Positions 37,592 through 46,088 are shown, counted from the first letter of the stretch. The stretch is DNA of 64,000 nucleotides from Terrisporobacter vanillatitrophus (GCF_051148895.1 NZ_CP154625.1:434001-498000); one strand, 5' to 3'. A program made the numbers and translations. Notes: a model not told the origin generated them from the letters alone.

Positions 37592-38110
37592 ATGAAAATT
37601 AGTGACGGGTTAATTAATGTATTTCTCAGTAGGCCAACTGATTTAAACAGTTCAGAAATAGAAACTATAAACAAGATAAATGGTTTATTACAAGCTAGAG
37701 GAATAAAGCTGAGAACAATTGGAACAACGGACTTTCCAAATGAAACTCCTATGATAGCAATAAAAAAAGTTATGGATCAATGCGAAGGAGCTATTATTTT
37801 AGGATTTCCTCAAATACGAATCGAAAGAGGTATAAAGAAGGCAGGAACTAGGAATGAAGAAAAAATTGATTCCAAGGATATACCGACTCCGTGGAATCAA
37901 ATAGAGGCAACAATGGCATTTATGTTAGACTTGCCTTTACTTATTATTAAAGACGGTGGAATTGACGGAGGAGTATTTGATATTGGGGTAACTAATAACT
38001 ACATTCATAAGTTTAATCTTAAGGAGCAAGATTGGTTAAATAGTGAAGAATTTTTACAACCATTTAATGAATGGCATAGAGAAGTAATAAAAAACTCTTG
38101 CATAAAATAA
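37592..38110 (+). CDS. Nucleotide-binding (TIR/SLOG/deoxyribosyltransferase-like) protein, cassette 3
   Basis: A 172-aa soluble Rossmann-like protein: VFLSRPTDLN at the N-terminus, RTIGTTDFPNETPM, CEGAIILGFPQIRIE, TPWNQIEATMAFMLDLPLLII and DGGIDGGVFD. The order of strands, with a conserved Glu in NQIEA, recalls nucleoside 2-deoxyribosyltransferase and TIR/SLOG enzymes that cleave or bind nucleotides such as NAD or its derivatives. Exact family not assigned. A short TIR-like fragment and a two-TM protein follow in the same cassette, so it may be the signalling half of a membrane-targeting defence pair (inference). Start ATG 37592 has AAGGGG upstream. Confidence 0.6.
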   Translation: MKISDGLINVFLSRPTDLNSSEIETINKINGLLQARGIKLRTIGTTDFPNETPMIAIKKVMDQCEGAIILGFPQIRIERGIKKAGTRNEEKIDSKDIPTPWNQIEATMAFMLDLPLLIIKDGGIDGGVFDIGVTNNYIHKFNLKEQDWLNSEEFLQPFNEWHREVIKNSCIK

Positions 38111-38128
38111 GATATAAATTGGGGAAAG

Positions 38129-38203
38129 ATGAGAATGAGGGATTTACTTGTAAGTTATTCATATAGACTAGATCAAGATGTAATAAAGGTATATTTATTA
38201 TAA
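38129..38203 (+). pseudogene. Short fragment, possible N-terminus of a lost TIR-like gene
   Basis: A 24-codon frame with a GGGGAAAG site starts 18 bases after the previous gene and encodes DLLVSYSYRLDQD, which resembles the first strand and loop of TIR-like domains, then stops. It could be a truncated gene or a small peptide. The sequence to 38272 has no other coding signal. Confidence 0.35.
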
Positions 38204-38272
38204 TAAATATTGATAATTGTAGTAAAAAAATAGTAAAAGTAAAAGGCTTAAGAATAATAAGGAGGCATAATT

Positions 38273-39001
38273 TTGGATACAAAAAATAAATTCTATAAAT
38301 ATATAAAAGAATACAATAGTTATACTCTTTATGAAAAGGAAGGTTTGTTTAATAAAATAAAGCTTTTTTTTGGACCAGCAATTGGTATTTTCAAAAAAAT
38401 AAATCATAAAGATTTTAAAGCTGAAAATATAAAAAAAAGTATAGATGCGATATATAGTGAGAATAAAAATTCAAATGAAGATATTCAAGAGTTCAAATTA
38501 GAAATGTCGAAGGCTAAACATGATAGCCCAATGGTTATATTAAGTTTTTTTATAGGAATTTTCACATTATTAGTAACAGTATTGGGGGTAATAGTAACTA
38601 TGTTAGGAGGTAATATATTTAAAATAGGGTGGAATCAAGATATAAAAACAATTACTTTGATGGTGGCATTATATTTTACATTAATAACTATTATGTTTTT
38701 ATTAGTAGAGATTAAACATACTAGACTAAAAGCTTACATTGAATATGCAGAAAATTATATAAAAGAGAAAGAAGAAAAAGAAGAGATGGTAAATAATTTA
38801 CAAAATGGAATTACAAAATACTTGAAAGATATCAATGAGATAGCTAAATCTAGTGGAGAAAATATAAAAAAATTACAATCTTTATCAATAGTATTGAATA
38901 TGGATATTAGTAAAGTTATTGAATATTTAAGTTCATTTCAAGAATATAATGTAAATAATCTCAAAAAACAACGTAAGAAAAAAAGAAATATAATTAAGTA
39001 A
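38273..39001 (+). CDS. Two-TM membrane protein with coiled-coil tail, cassette 3
   Basis: A 242-aa protein starting with TTG behind AAGGAGG. Two hydrophobic helices (about 87-110 and 121-142) are set between a basic N-terminal part and a long charged helix (YIEYAENYIKEKEEKEEM...), followed by a very basic end (KKQRKKKRN). Not recognised as a named family. Small two-TM proteins are frequent membrane-disrupting effectors in defence operons; that role is inferred from the context with the nucleotide-binding protein upstream. Confidence 0.6.
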   Translation: MDTKNKFYKYIKEYNSYTLYEKEGLFNKIKLFFGPAIGIFKKINHKDFKAENIKKSIDAIYSENKNSNEDIQEFKLEMSKAKHDSPMVILSFFIGIFTLLVTVLGVIVTMLGGNIFKIGWNQDIKTITLMVALYFTLITIMFLLVEIKHTRLKAYIEYAENYIKEKEEKEEMVNNLQNGITKYLKDINEIAKSSGENIKKLQSLSIVLNMDISKVIEYLSSFQEYNVNNLKKQRKKKRNIIK

Positions 39002-39036
39002 ACATTGTAGTGTTCGAACACTACAATGTTTTTATT
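39001..39036 (+). terminator. Terminator of cassette 3
   Basis: A perfect 30-base palindrome (39001-39030; arms AACATTGTAGTGTTC) followed by TTTAT, overlapping the last base of the stop codon. Confidence 0.9.
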
Positions 39037-39304
39037 TAAATTCCAAAGTGTAAAAATGAAATATACATTTAATGATAAAAAACTCATACAAATGATTTAA
39101 AAAAGCCGAAGTCAAACCTACCTTACGTACTATATTTTATACATATAATAGTATAATCTTTTAGATTAATAGAAGAATGCGCGTTTGGAGATAAGTAAAT
39201 TATATTATATACATATAATGAGTTTACATTAAGATTTATAAGATATAAATATCATAAAGTAGGTATAGAGAATAAGAGATATAATGTAAAAGAGGAATTG
39301 AATT

Positions 39305-39369
39305 ACAAGGGTTTGAATCGTGGGTTTTGTTCCTGAGATTCATCTCCACCAATTGAAGACTCGAAAAGG
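39305..39369 (+). repeat. ssrA 3'-end scar 3
   Basis: ACAAGGGTTTGAATC (T-arm-like) is followed by GATTCATCTCCACC-AATTGAAGACTCGAAAAGG. CATCTCCACC is identical to ssrA, and CGAAAAGG matches the flank of other copies. Bases 39037-39304 upstream show no gene. Confidence 0.75.
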
Positions 39370-39406
39370 TATTGGCATAAGGAATTATGTTGATGCCTTT
39401 TTTTAT
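39366..39406 (+). terminator. Terminator behind scar 3
   Basis: AAAGGTATTGGCATAA folds with TTATGTTGATGCCTTT, followed by a T run. Confidence 0.75.
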
Positions 39407-39466
39407 GTTAATAGAAGTATATTTGAATAAAGATAATAAAAAATTTATAGAATGGAGGAATTTTAT

Positions 39467-39490
39467 ATGACGATAATATATAGTGATTAG
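39467..39490 (+). CDS. Seven-codon leader peptide upstream of the reverse transcriptase
   Basis: ATG-ACG-ATA-ATA-TAT-AGT-GAT-TAG (MTIIYSD) follows a strong GGAGGA site with 8-base spacing. A terminator-like hairpin starts 12 bases later. The layout is that of a transcription-attenuation leader, but it may be a remnant of a lost gene. Confidence 0.4.
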   Translation: MTIIYSD

Positions 39491-39501
39491 TGTATCCGTG
39501 G

Positions 39502-39535
39502 AAGCTCTTACTTTTGTAGGAGCTTTTGTATTTTA
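39502..39535 (+). promoter_or_regulatory. Hairpin directly before the reverse transcriptase
   Basis: AAGCTCTTAC pairs with GTAGGAGCTT (39502-39511, 39516-39525) around a TTTT loop and is followed by TTGTATTTT, only about 17 bases before the start codon of the RT gene. It may be an attenuator, or a structural part of a non-coding RNA such as those next to some defence RTs. Confidence 0.5.
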
Positions 39536-39551
39536 AAACTAAAGGGGAAAT

Positions 39552-41054
39552 ATGATGAGGGATATAATATACGAATCAATAGAAGATGAAGCAAGAAAAA
39601 ATGCTATGCGTTATCAAGCATATCATAATAATTTAGAAATTATATATCAGCGTAATAAGAGAAGAATAGAAAATCCTCCTGTTAAGGAGATAAAAAAACC
39701 AGATTGCTGGGAAGTAGATAAAAAATTTAATCCGTTTTATGTAATAAAACATGCAAAACAAATATCAAAATCAATTAAATATAAGCTTAATAATGGAATC
39801 TATAAACCAAATAATCCATATATCCGTGAAGTACCAAAATCTTCAGGAGGAGCACGAAAGATAGCTGTTTATCAGATACCAGATGCAGCAATTTCAAATT
39901 ATTTATATCATAGGCTATTGAGTAAGAATAAACATAGATTTAGCTCATTATCTTATGCATATAGAGATGATAGAAATGTACACTATGCAGTTCAAGACAT
40001 TTATTTAGAATTAAAATCTCATCCGAGACTATTTATTGCAGAATTTGATTTTAGTGATTTTTTTGGGAGAATAGATCATGAGTACTTATATAATCAATTC
40101 GATCAAAATGGATTTATTATAAATGATTATGAAAGAGAATTAATTAGGGCATTTGTTAGTATTAATAAGCGTGGTATTCCGCAAGGAACTTCTATTTCGT
40201 TGTTTCTTGCTAATGTAGTATGTTGGAAACTTGATCGTGCTTTTGAGTCGGAAGGATTGAGATTTGCTAGATATGCTGATGATACAGTAATTTGGTCAAA
40301 TGATTATACAAAAATATGTAAGTCTTTTGAAATTATATCTGCATTCTCGAAAGAAACAGGAGTACCTATAAATTTCAAGAAATCTGAGGGGATTAGCTTA
40401 TTATCAGGAAGGAATATGCCATCTGAATTTTATAAAACAAAAGAATATATTAACTTTTTAGGCTATAAATTATCAGGGGATAAGGTAAGTATAAAAGATG
40501 ATAAGGTTAGAGAGATTAAACAAGAAATTAGTTATTTGTTGTATAGAAATCTAATTCAGCCAATTAAAGTGAGACCATTTATAGCTGTAACGATACCTAA
40601 TAATAATGAAGATGCTATGTTTGTAACTGCAATAATGCAAGTTAGAAGATATTTATATGGAAATTTGAATGATAAATTATTAAATCTTTATTTAAGTGGT
40701 TCTTATAAAAGGCTAAATTTTAAAGGGTTAATGAGTTTTTATCCACTTATTGACGATGAAGAGCAGTTGAAGGAACTTGATGGTTGGTTAGTTTTCACTA
40801 TTTTCAATTGCTTAAAATTGAGAGCTAAGTTACTATATAATGCTGGACATGACGTCTATAATCAATTTCCTTTTAATATGAATAAGAATCAAATAATAGA
40901 GAAGTGTAAAACAAAACAATATAAAGGGAAAAAAGGATTGATGGAAATACCGAGTTTTACTAAGATTTATAATGCTATAAGAAAAGGTGTATCTGACTAT
41001 GGTATTGATGGGGTAATGAATCCACTATCTAATATTTATAATTATTATAATTAA
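39552..41054 (+). CDS. Reverse transcriptase of the defence (DRT/Abi-like) type, cassette 4
   Basis: A 500-aa RT. Fingers/palm motifs: SSGGARKIAVYQIPD (about 98-111), AEFDFSDFFGRIDH with catalytic Asp166, KRGIPQGTSISLFLANV (about 207-222) and RFARYADDTVIW, with the catalytic YADD at 241-244, then NFLGYKLS. The C-terminal 200 residues are helical and unlike group II intron maturase or integrase domains. No retron VTG/NAXXH signature, maturase or endonuclease domain is seen, which excludes retrons and group II introns and favours the UG/DRT/Abi clade. It is the only protein gene of its cassette. Start 39552 has AAAGGGG upstream. DRT class is not assigned. Confidence 0.8.
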   Translation: MMRDIIYESIEDEARKNAMRYQAYHNNLEIIYQRNKRRIENPPVKEIKKPDCWEVDKKFNPFYVIKHAKQISKSIKYKLNNGIYKPNNPYIREVPKSSGGARKIAVYQIPDAAISNYLYHRLLSKNKHRFSSLSYAYRDDRNVHYAVQDIYLELKSHPRLFIAEFDFSDFFGRIDHEYLYNQFDQNGFIINDYERELIRAFVSINKRGIPQGTSISLFLANVVCWKLDRAFESEGLRFARYADDTVIWSNDYTKICKSFEIISAFSKETGVPINFKKSEGISLLSGRNMPSEFYKTKEYINFLGYKLSGDKVSIKDDKVREIKQEISYLLYRNLIQPIKVRPFIAVTIPNNNEDAMFVTAIMQVRRYLYGNLNDKLLNLYLSGSYKRLNFKGLMSFYPLIDDEEQLKELDGWLVFTIFNCLKLRAKLLYNAGHDVYNQFPFNMNKNQIIEKCKTKQYKGKKGLMEIPSFTKIYNAIRKGVSDYGIDGVMNPLSNIYNYYN

Positions 41055-41130
41055 TAGCATTAAATAAAAATAATATAATATGTATTGTATAAATGATTAA
41101 TATAATAAAAAACTCAAATGTATATAGTTT

Positions 41131-41174
41131 GTAGGTTTGATTGTAGTGAATCATCTCCACCATTCAAACCCTCG
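41131..41174 (+). repeat. ssrA 3'-end scar 4, left part (interrupted by IS21)
   Basis: GTAGGTTTGATTGTAGTGAA then TCATCTCCACCATTCAAACCCTCG. It continues after the IS element at 43721 (CCCTCGAAAAGG), the CCCTCG being the target duplication. With the IS removed the site is nearly identical to scar 7 at 51286. Confidence 0.85.
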
Positions 41175-41296
41175 TGTTTAGTACAAACTATTACTAGTCC
41201 AAAAATTAATTAAAAATTCTTCCACCACAGAATTTTCCAATTCTTTTATACACATAATATTTGGTAATAATATGAAGTATAAAAGGATGTGCGAGG

Positions 41297-42844
41297 GTGA
41301 TAAATTTGAAAGATAAACAAAAGATTATTTTGGATTATATAAAAAATAATAAATCTCAAAGAGAAATTCAAAGAGAAACTGGAATAGCTAGAGATACCAT
41401 AAGAAAATATATCAAAGAGTATGAGGAAGGGCTTCGCCAAGCAGGTGAAAACCTTACGGAAACAGAAAAAGTGGATTTAATTGATGAAATAACACAGAAA
41501 CCAAAATATAAATCATCACCTAGGTCAAAAACAGCAGTAACTGAAGAGGTAATTGAAAGGATTAAATACTATCTTAAAGAGAATGAAAATAAACGACTAT
41601 CAGGGCTTTCTAAACAGCAGATGAAAAAAATAGATATATGTGATGCTCTTAATAAAGAAGGATTTAATATTAGTTATACTTCAGTAACAAATACCATAAA
41701 TAAGATTGAACATAAGAAACGCGAAGCGTTCATAAAACAAGAATACATTCCTGGTGATATAGCTGAATTTGATTTTGGTACTGTAAAACTATATATTGAG
41801 GATAATATTCTTAGAGAATATCAATTAGCCATTTTTACATCAGCATTTGGTAATTATAGATGGGCTAAGCTATTCCCAAAGCAAGATACAGCATGCTTTT
41901 TAGAGGCTCATGCATACTTTTTTCAACATATCCACGGTGTATTTAATACAATTGTATATGATAATACAAGGGTGGCTGTAAAAAAATTTTTAGGTCCATC
42001 AGAGAAAGAGCCTACTGATGCATTATTAAAATTGTCTATATATTATAAATTTGATTATAGATTTTGTAATGTACGTAGTGGAAATGAAAAAGGTCATGTT
42101 GAAAAAAGTGTAGAAGTCGTTAGAAGAAAAGCATTTAGTCAAAAACTAGAGTTTAATTCTTTGGAAGAAGCAAACCTTCATCTAATGAACGTTTTAGATG
42201 AAATAAATAATAAATGTCCCTTCGGGAAAAAGAAATCTTCAAAGGAATTATTAGAAGAAGAAAGAAAAAATTTACTTCCAGAGATGCCTTTATATGAAAC
42301 ATCAAAAATACAAGATTGCAGAGTAAATAAGTATTCAACAATCATGATTGACTCTTGTTATTACTCTGTTCCAGACAATTATGTTGGACAACTATTAAGA
42401 TGTAAGGTTTATACAAACAAAATAATTGTATTTTATAACGAAGAAAAAGTGTGTGAATATACTAAAGTTAATGGAATGAACAAGTGGAAAATTGACATTT
42501 CACACTATATTTATACATTATATAGAAAGCCAAAGGCTCTTGTTAGTAGCGCAGCTTTTGAACAGATGGATAAAGTTCTAAAAGATATTTATAACTCTTA
42601 CTTTAAGAATAAAGATAAAGAATTTATAACAGTTATAGCGTGTGTTGGTAAGTATGGAATTACACCTGTATTTAATGCAATTAAACACATACAAGAAATG
42701 TGTCCTACTGATATTAGTGTGGATAAAATAGAATATATATGTTCTTTAAAAGATGATAACAAACTAGTATATTTAGAGGATCGTAGTGATGATATTATGG
42801 CTAATTCCATAAATATGCTATCAGAATTTAATGATTTATTATAA
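41297..42844 (+). CDS. istA: IS21 transposase IstA
   Basis: A 515-aa DDE transposase. N-terminal helix-turn-helix (KSQREIQRETGIARDTIRKYIK), then the catalytic core with AEFDFGTVKLYIED, IVYDNTRVAVKKF and RSGNEKGHVEKSVEVVRR supplying the acidic residues. The start is GTG 41297, or TTG 41306 with GAGGGTGA upstream. The frame is intact, so the element may be active. Confidence 0.92.
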   Translation: MINLKDKQKIILDYIKNNKSQREIQRETGIARDTIRKYIKEYEEGLRQAGENLTETEKVDLIDEITQKPKYKSSPRSKTAVTEEVIERIKYYLKENENKRLSGLSKQQMKKIDICDALNKEGFNISYTSVTNTINKIEHKKREAFIKQEYIPGDIAEFDFGTVKLYIEDNILREYQLAIFTSAFGNYRWAKLFPKQDTACFLEAHAYFFQHIHGVFNTIVYDNTRVAVKKFLGPSEKEPTDALLKLSIYYKFDYRFCNVRSGNEKGHVEKSVEVVRRKAFSQKLEFNSLEEANLHLMNVLDEINNKCPFGKKKSSKELLEEERKNLLPEMPLYETSKIQDCRVNKYSTIMIDSCYYSVPDNYVGQLLRCKVYTNKIIVFYNEEKVCEYTKVNGMNKWKIDISHYIYTLYRKPKALVSSAAFEQMDKVLKDIYNSYFKNKDKEFITVIACVGKYGITPVFNAIKHIQEMCPTDISVDKIEYICSLKDDNKLVYLEDRSDDIMANSINMLSEFNDLL

Positions 42845-42863
42845 AAATAAGGACGTGAAAAAA

Positions 42864-43631
42864 GTGAGTAATAACTCTTATATAGATGATGTTAAAAAAT
42901 ACGCAGAATCTCTAAAACTCAGTGTTATAAAGACAGATATAAAAGAATCTATTGAAGATGCTTTGTCAAATAATCTTCCTTATGATGAGTTTTTATTCAG
43001 ATTGTTGCAGAAAGAATATGATATAAGAAAGTATAACTTAATTCAAAGTCGAATAAGGATAGCCAATTTTCCTTGCAAGAAATACCTCGAAGACATTGAT
43101 ATACGAGCACTTCCTAAAGATGCTCAAAATAAATTAAAACATCTAAGTAGCCTAAACTTTATAGAGGAAGGGCAAAATGTTATACTTTCTGGTAATCCTG
43201 GAACAGGCAAAACCCACATGGCTATCGCCTTGGGGATGAAAGCCTGTTTAGAAGGATATAAAGTATTTTTTACAACTGTTCCACTTTTTATTACCCAATT
43301 AAAGGAATTAAAGTCAACAAAATCCTTAAGGGCTTTTCAAAACAAGCTAATAAAATATGACTTGGTTATTTTAGATGAATTTGGATATATTTCCTCTGAT
43401 AGAGAGGGAGCGGAGCTGTTGTTTACTAATATATCCTTAAGAACAGGTCTTAAGTCTACAATATTAACAACAAATCTATCTTTTGATAGATGGAATGAAA
43501 TCTTAGGAGATCCAGTTATGACTGCAGCATTAACCGATAGGTTAACTCATAAATCCTACGTGGTAAATATGAATGGAAATTCTTATAGGTTAAAAGAAAC
43601 CAAAGAATGGTTAAATAGTATTTCCAATTGA
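42864..43631 (+). CDS. istB: IS21 helper ATPase IstB
   Basis: A 255-aa AAA+ ATPase of DnaC type that directs IstA to the target. Walker A SGNPGTGKTHMAIALG, Walker B LVILDEFGYIS, and sensor TILTTNLSFDRWNEI. I chose GTG 42864 with AAGGACGTGA upstream; an in-frame ATG at 42831 inside istA has no ribosome site. Confidence 0.93.
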   Translation: MSNNSYIDDVKKYAESLKLSVIKTDIKESIEDALSNNLPYDEFLFRLLQKEYDIRKYNLIQSRIRIANFPCKKYLEDIDIRALPKDAQNKLKHLSSLNFIEEGQNVILSGNPGTGKTHMAIALGMKACLEGYKVFFTTVPLFITQLKELKSTKSLRAFQNKLIKYDLVILDEFGYISSDREGAELLFTNISLRTGLKSTILTTNLSFDRWNEILGDPVMTAALTDRLTHKSYVVNMNGNSYRLKETKEWLNSISN

Positions 43632-43720
43632 TTGTAAATTATACTACTAAAAAAATTATTCATGCTGGGGTGGTAGAATTTTTAATTGTGATTTGGTATG
43701 AATTCTAAGTATAAAAAACA

Positions 43721-43775
43721 CCCTCGAAAAGGAGAAAAAGGAACTACTAAGTTTATGGCTTAGTAGTTTTTTTAT
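43721..43775 (+). repeat. ssrA 3'-end scar 4, right part with terminator
   Basis: CCCTCGAAAAGG continues the scar cut by IS21. The terminator AACTACTAAG...CTTAGTAGTT plus T run (43742-43773) is the same as the one behind scars 5 and 7. Confidence 0.85.
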
Positions 43776-43900
43776 ATTGAATGTAAATTAAGCTAATTTC
43801 AGATGAATAGTAAAATATGGTATAATGTTTGCGAGTGATAGAAGTTATAAGATGAAATAAGCAATAACATTAAAGGTAAGCTATATTAGGGGGAATTATA

Positions 43901-45619
43901 ATGGGAAAATTATCAAAAGGACAAATCGAAATGATATCGGTTAGTGCTTTAAATATGTCTTTATGTAATTTTAAAGAAATAAATCCAAATATTAACTGGA
44001 ATGATAAAGAGCCATCTTGGGATGGAAATATATATTTATATCAAGATAACAATCACAAAAAAAGTTTATTAAAGGGTAAAATACCTGTACAAGTTAAAGG
44101 TACGGAGGTAAATAAATTTGATAGAAAATTTGTTAGCTTTCAAATGGAACTTAGCGATATTAAAAATTATTATAATGATGGAGGAGTTCTATTTGTTGTA
44201 ATTCAGATAATAAGCAACACAGAATATAGGATATTCTATAGATTTTTATTGCCTGTAGATCTTAAGAATTTAATAAATGAGATAGCTGAAAATGGAACCA
44301 ATAGCAAGGCAGTTCATATTAATAACATATTGAATGAGAAGAGCGAATTTAATATTGAGTGCAATCAATTTTTATTACATAGAAACAGGCAAGGCATAAA
44401 TCTTGTTGAGATGGCTATTACTTTAGATCAGATAAAAGATAAGCAGATAGAATTTGTAGGTGATAGAAATCTTTTTAATATGTTAAATAAAGATGTATAT
44501 TTTTATACTAAAGACGAATTTGAAGCATACATACCCATAATAGATAAAATTGAATTAAAATCATTTGCATATAATGTTGAGAGAAATCTAATTATAAATG
44601 ACAAAAAATATTTTGATAATTTTAAATTAGTTAATTATCCTGACAGGCAAATACAGATTATAGGAGATGGAATAGAGCATGATATAACAAATAATAAGAT
44701 TACTATAAAATCTTCAACAAAAGATATAGTAACTAGACTAAATACAATAGAATTTATAGAGGGTATTATAGATAAAAGCAAAGAAGCCAAAATAAAAAAT
44801 GAATTAAAAACTATGTCAGAGCATAAAAAACTTATCTTAGATTTAGTTGAAGTATGTGAAAAGTTTAGTATTGCTAAAGAGAGTATAAAATTATCTGAAA
44901 TGACTATAAATGATAGTGAAACTTTAAAAATACTTATGAATACTAAATCATTTAGTGAATTTTTAGAAGAAAATGAACAACTATATTCACCAAGCATTAT
45001 AAGAGTAGATTTTTTTGGTAATAAAATACTTTTAATTTGTATGGAGATAGATAAACTAAAATATTATATTGATTATTTTGAAGAGGATGAAGCATTTGAT
45101 TTAATTGGTGAGTTTGGAGGGATAAATATATCAATGGGCAAATTTTCGATATTAAACCATTTAGATTTATTATCACATAATTTTAATATCAATATAGTGA
45201 AAAAATCAATAGGCTCTGTAATTGGAAGTTGTAATGAAGATAATAAAATTATGTTGAGTGAACAATATAATTTGTTAGCTTTAGAATCAATAAAAGCATG
45301 GGACATTAGCGGAGAAAATGATTATTTAGATTTAGCTGAATATATATTAGAAGAATTTGAGGATAATATAACCAATGAGATATTCATTATAAATAAATCA
45401 CAAATAGAGAAAAGAAAAGAATCTAAATTATGTGAAGATACTAAAGAATGTTTATATGAACTTAAATGTAAAAAAAGTTTAGAAGATGATAATTATAATG
45501 AGATTATGGCATCTATAGATATATTGTTAGACAGTGAAGAATACTTTAAATTTCATTTTAAAAATATTATAGATAAGAAAAAATTTATGGATTATCCAAT
45601 ATATGATCTATATAAATAA
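43901..45619 (+). CDS. DUF4365-like protein, putative PD-(D/E)xK nuclease (cassette 5)
   Basis: A 572-aa protein. The N-terminal 130 residues show the DUF4365 layout: a helix, then a strand with SWDGNIYLY, then GKIPVQVKGTEV, where the Asp and Q-x-K fit a restriction-endonuclease-like active site, followed by SFQMELSDIKNYYNDGGVLFVVIQI. The remaining 440 residues are helical and unrecognised. DUF4365 domains are frequent in defence islands. It is a single-gene cassette between scars 4 and 5, with a GGGGGAA site. Nuclease activity is inferred. Confidence 0.65.
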   Translation: MGKLSKGQIEMISVSALNMSLCNFKEINPNINWNDKEPSWDGNIYLYQDNNHKKSLLKGKIPVQVKGTEVNKFDRKFVSFQMELSDIKNYYNDGGVLFVVIQIISNTEYRIFYRFLLPVDLKNLINEIAENGTNSKAVHINNILNEKSEFNIECNQFLLHRNRQGINLVEMAITLDQIKDKQIEFVGDRNLFNMLNKDVYFYTKDEFEAYIPIIDKIELKSFAYNVERNLIINDKKYFDNFKLVNYPDRQIQIIGDGIEHDITNNKITIKSSTKDIVTRLNTIEFIEGIIDKSKEAKIKNELKTMSEHKKLILDLVEVCEKFSIAKESIKLSEMTINDSETLKILMNTKSFSEFLEENEQLYSPSIIRVDFFGNKILLICMEIDKLKYYIDYFEEDEAFDLIGEFGGINISMGKFSILNHLDLLSHNFNINIVKKSIGSVIGSCNEDNKIMLSEQYNLLALESIKAWDISGENDYLDLAEYILEEFEDNITNEIFIINKSQIEKRKESKLCEDTKECLYELKCKKSLEDDNYNEIMASIDILLDSEEYFKFHFKNIIDKKKFMDYPIYDLYK

Positions 45620-45635
45620 TAACAAATAAAACCAA

Positions 45636-45676
45636 AGTTTGATTACGATGAAGAATATCCACCATATAAACCTTCT
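45636..45676 (+). repeat. Degenerate ssrA 3'-end scar 5
   Basis: AGTTTGATTACGATGAAGAA then TATCCACCATATAAACCTTC; compare GTTTGATTGTAGTGAATCAT/CTCCACCATTCAAACC. The terminator at 45693-45723 follows. Confidence 0.75.
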
Positions 45677-45692
45677 GTAACAGGGAAAATGA

Positions 45693-45725
45693 GCTACTAA
45701 GTTTATGACTTAGTAGTTTTTTTAT
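45693..45725 (+). terminator. Terminator behind scar 5
   Basis: CTACTAAG pairs with CTTAGTAG, then a T run; nearly identical to those behind scars 4 and 7. Confidence 0.85.
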
Positions 45726-45778
45726 TTAAATATAAAAGTTGATTTTTAGTAGTTATAATTATTAAAAGGAGATTTTTG

Positions 45779-45805
45779 ATGAAAAGTAGAAATATATGTT
45801 TATAA
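45779..45805 (+). CDS. Eight-codon leader ORF (MKSRNICL)
   Basis: ATG 45779 has AAGGAG 7 bases upstream; the frame ends at TAA 45803-45805, within the next gene's ribosome site region. Possible leader peptide or relic. Confidence 0.3.
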   Translation: MKSRNICL

Positions 45806-45817
45806 GGGGGAGTTATA

Positions 45818-46057
45818 TTGAAATTAAAGGATAAGCTCATATATATAGATAAGTCAATAAATGAAAATATAATAGATTTAAGTAAATATAGTTATTATGA
45901 AATCCCAGTTATACTAATGTATTTTGAACTTGAAGAGTATATAAAAATTATTTTAGAATTAAATAAAGAAAGAAATTCTAAAATAACTTATGATGAAAAG
46001 CAAGATTTAATTAACCAATATATAGTAGTTTATAAATCATGCAAAAAAAAAGTATAA
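45818..46057 (+). CDS. Hypothetical 79-aa protein (cassette 6)
   Basis: Not recognised. A small helical protein rich in Tyr, Ile and Lys, starting with TTG behind AAGGGGGAG. It is the first of four genes between scars 5 and 6. It could be an antitoxin-like or regulatory partner of the HEPN protein that follows 31 bases later (inference). Confidence 0.5.
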   Translation: MKLKDKLIYIDKSINENIIDLSKYSYYEIPVILMYFELEEYIKIILELNKERNSKITYDEKQDLINQYIVVYKSCKKKV

Positions 46058-46088
46058 TAAATTACTTATAAATATTAAAAATAATAAT

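Larger units (their letters stand above)
41175..43720 (+). mobile_element. IS21-family insertion sequence
   Basis: A complete 2546-bp element with istA and istB. The ends are TGTTT...AAACA, and longer internal inverted repeats share AATTAAAAATTCT plus a CCACC-type block (about 41208-41229 and 43669-43685). A 6-bp direct repeat CCCTCG flanks it (41169-41174 and 43721-43726). It sits inside ssrA scar 4. Confidence 0.88.

Noticed and set aside
39552..41054. Retron or group II intron reverse transcriptase
   Set aside because: No maturase or endonuclease domain, no retron VTG region and no intron boundary structure were seen.
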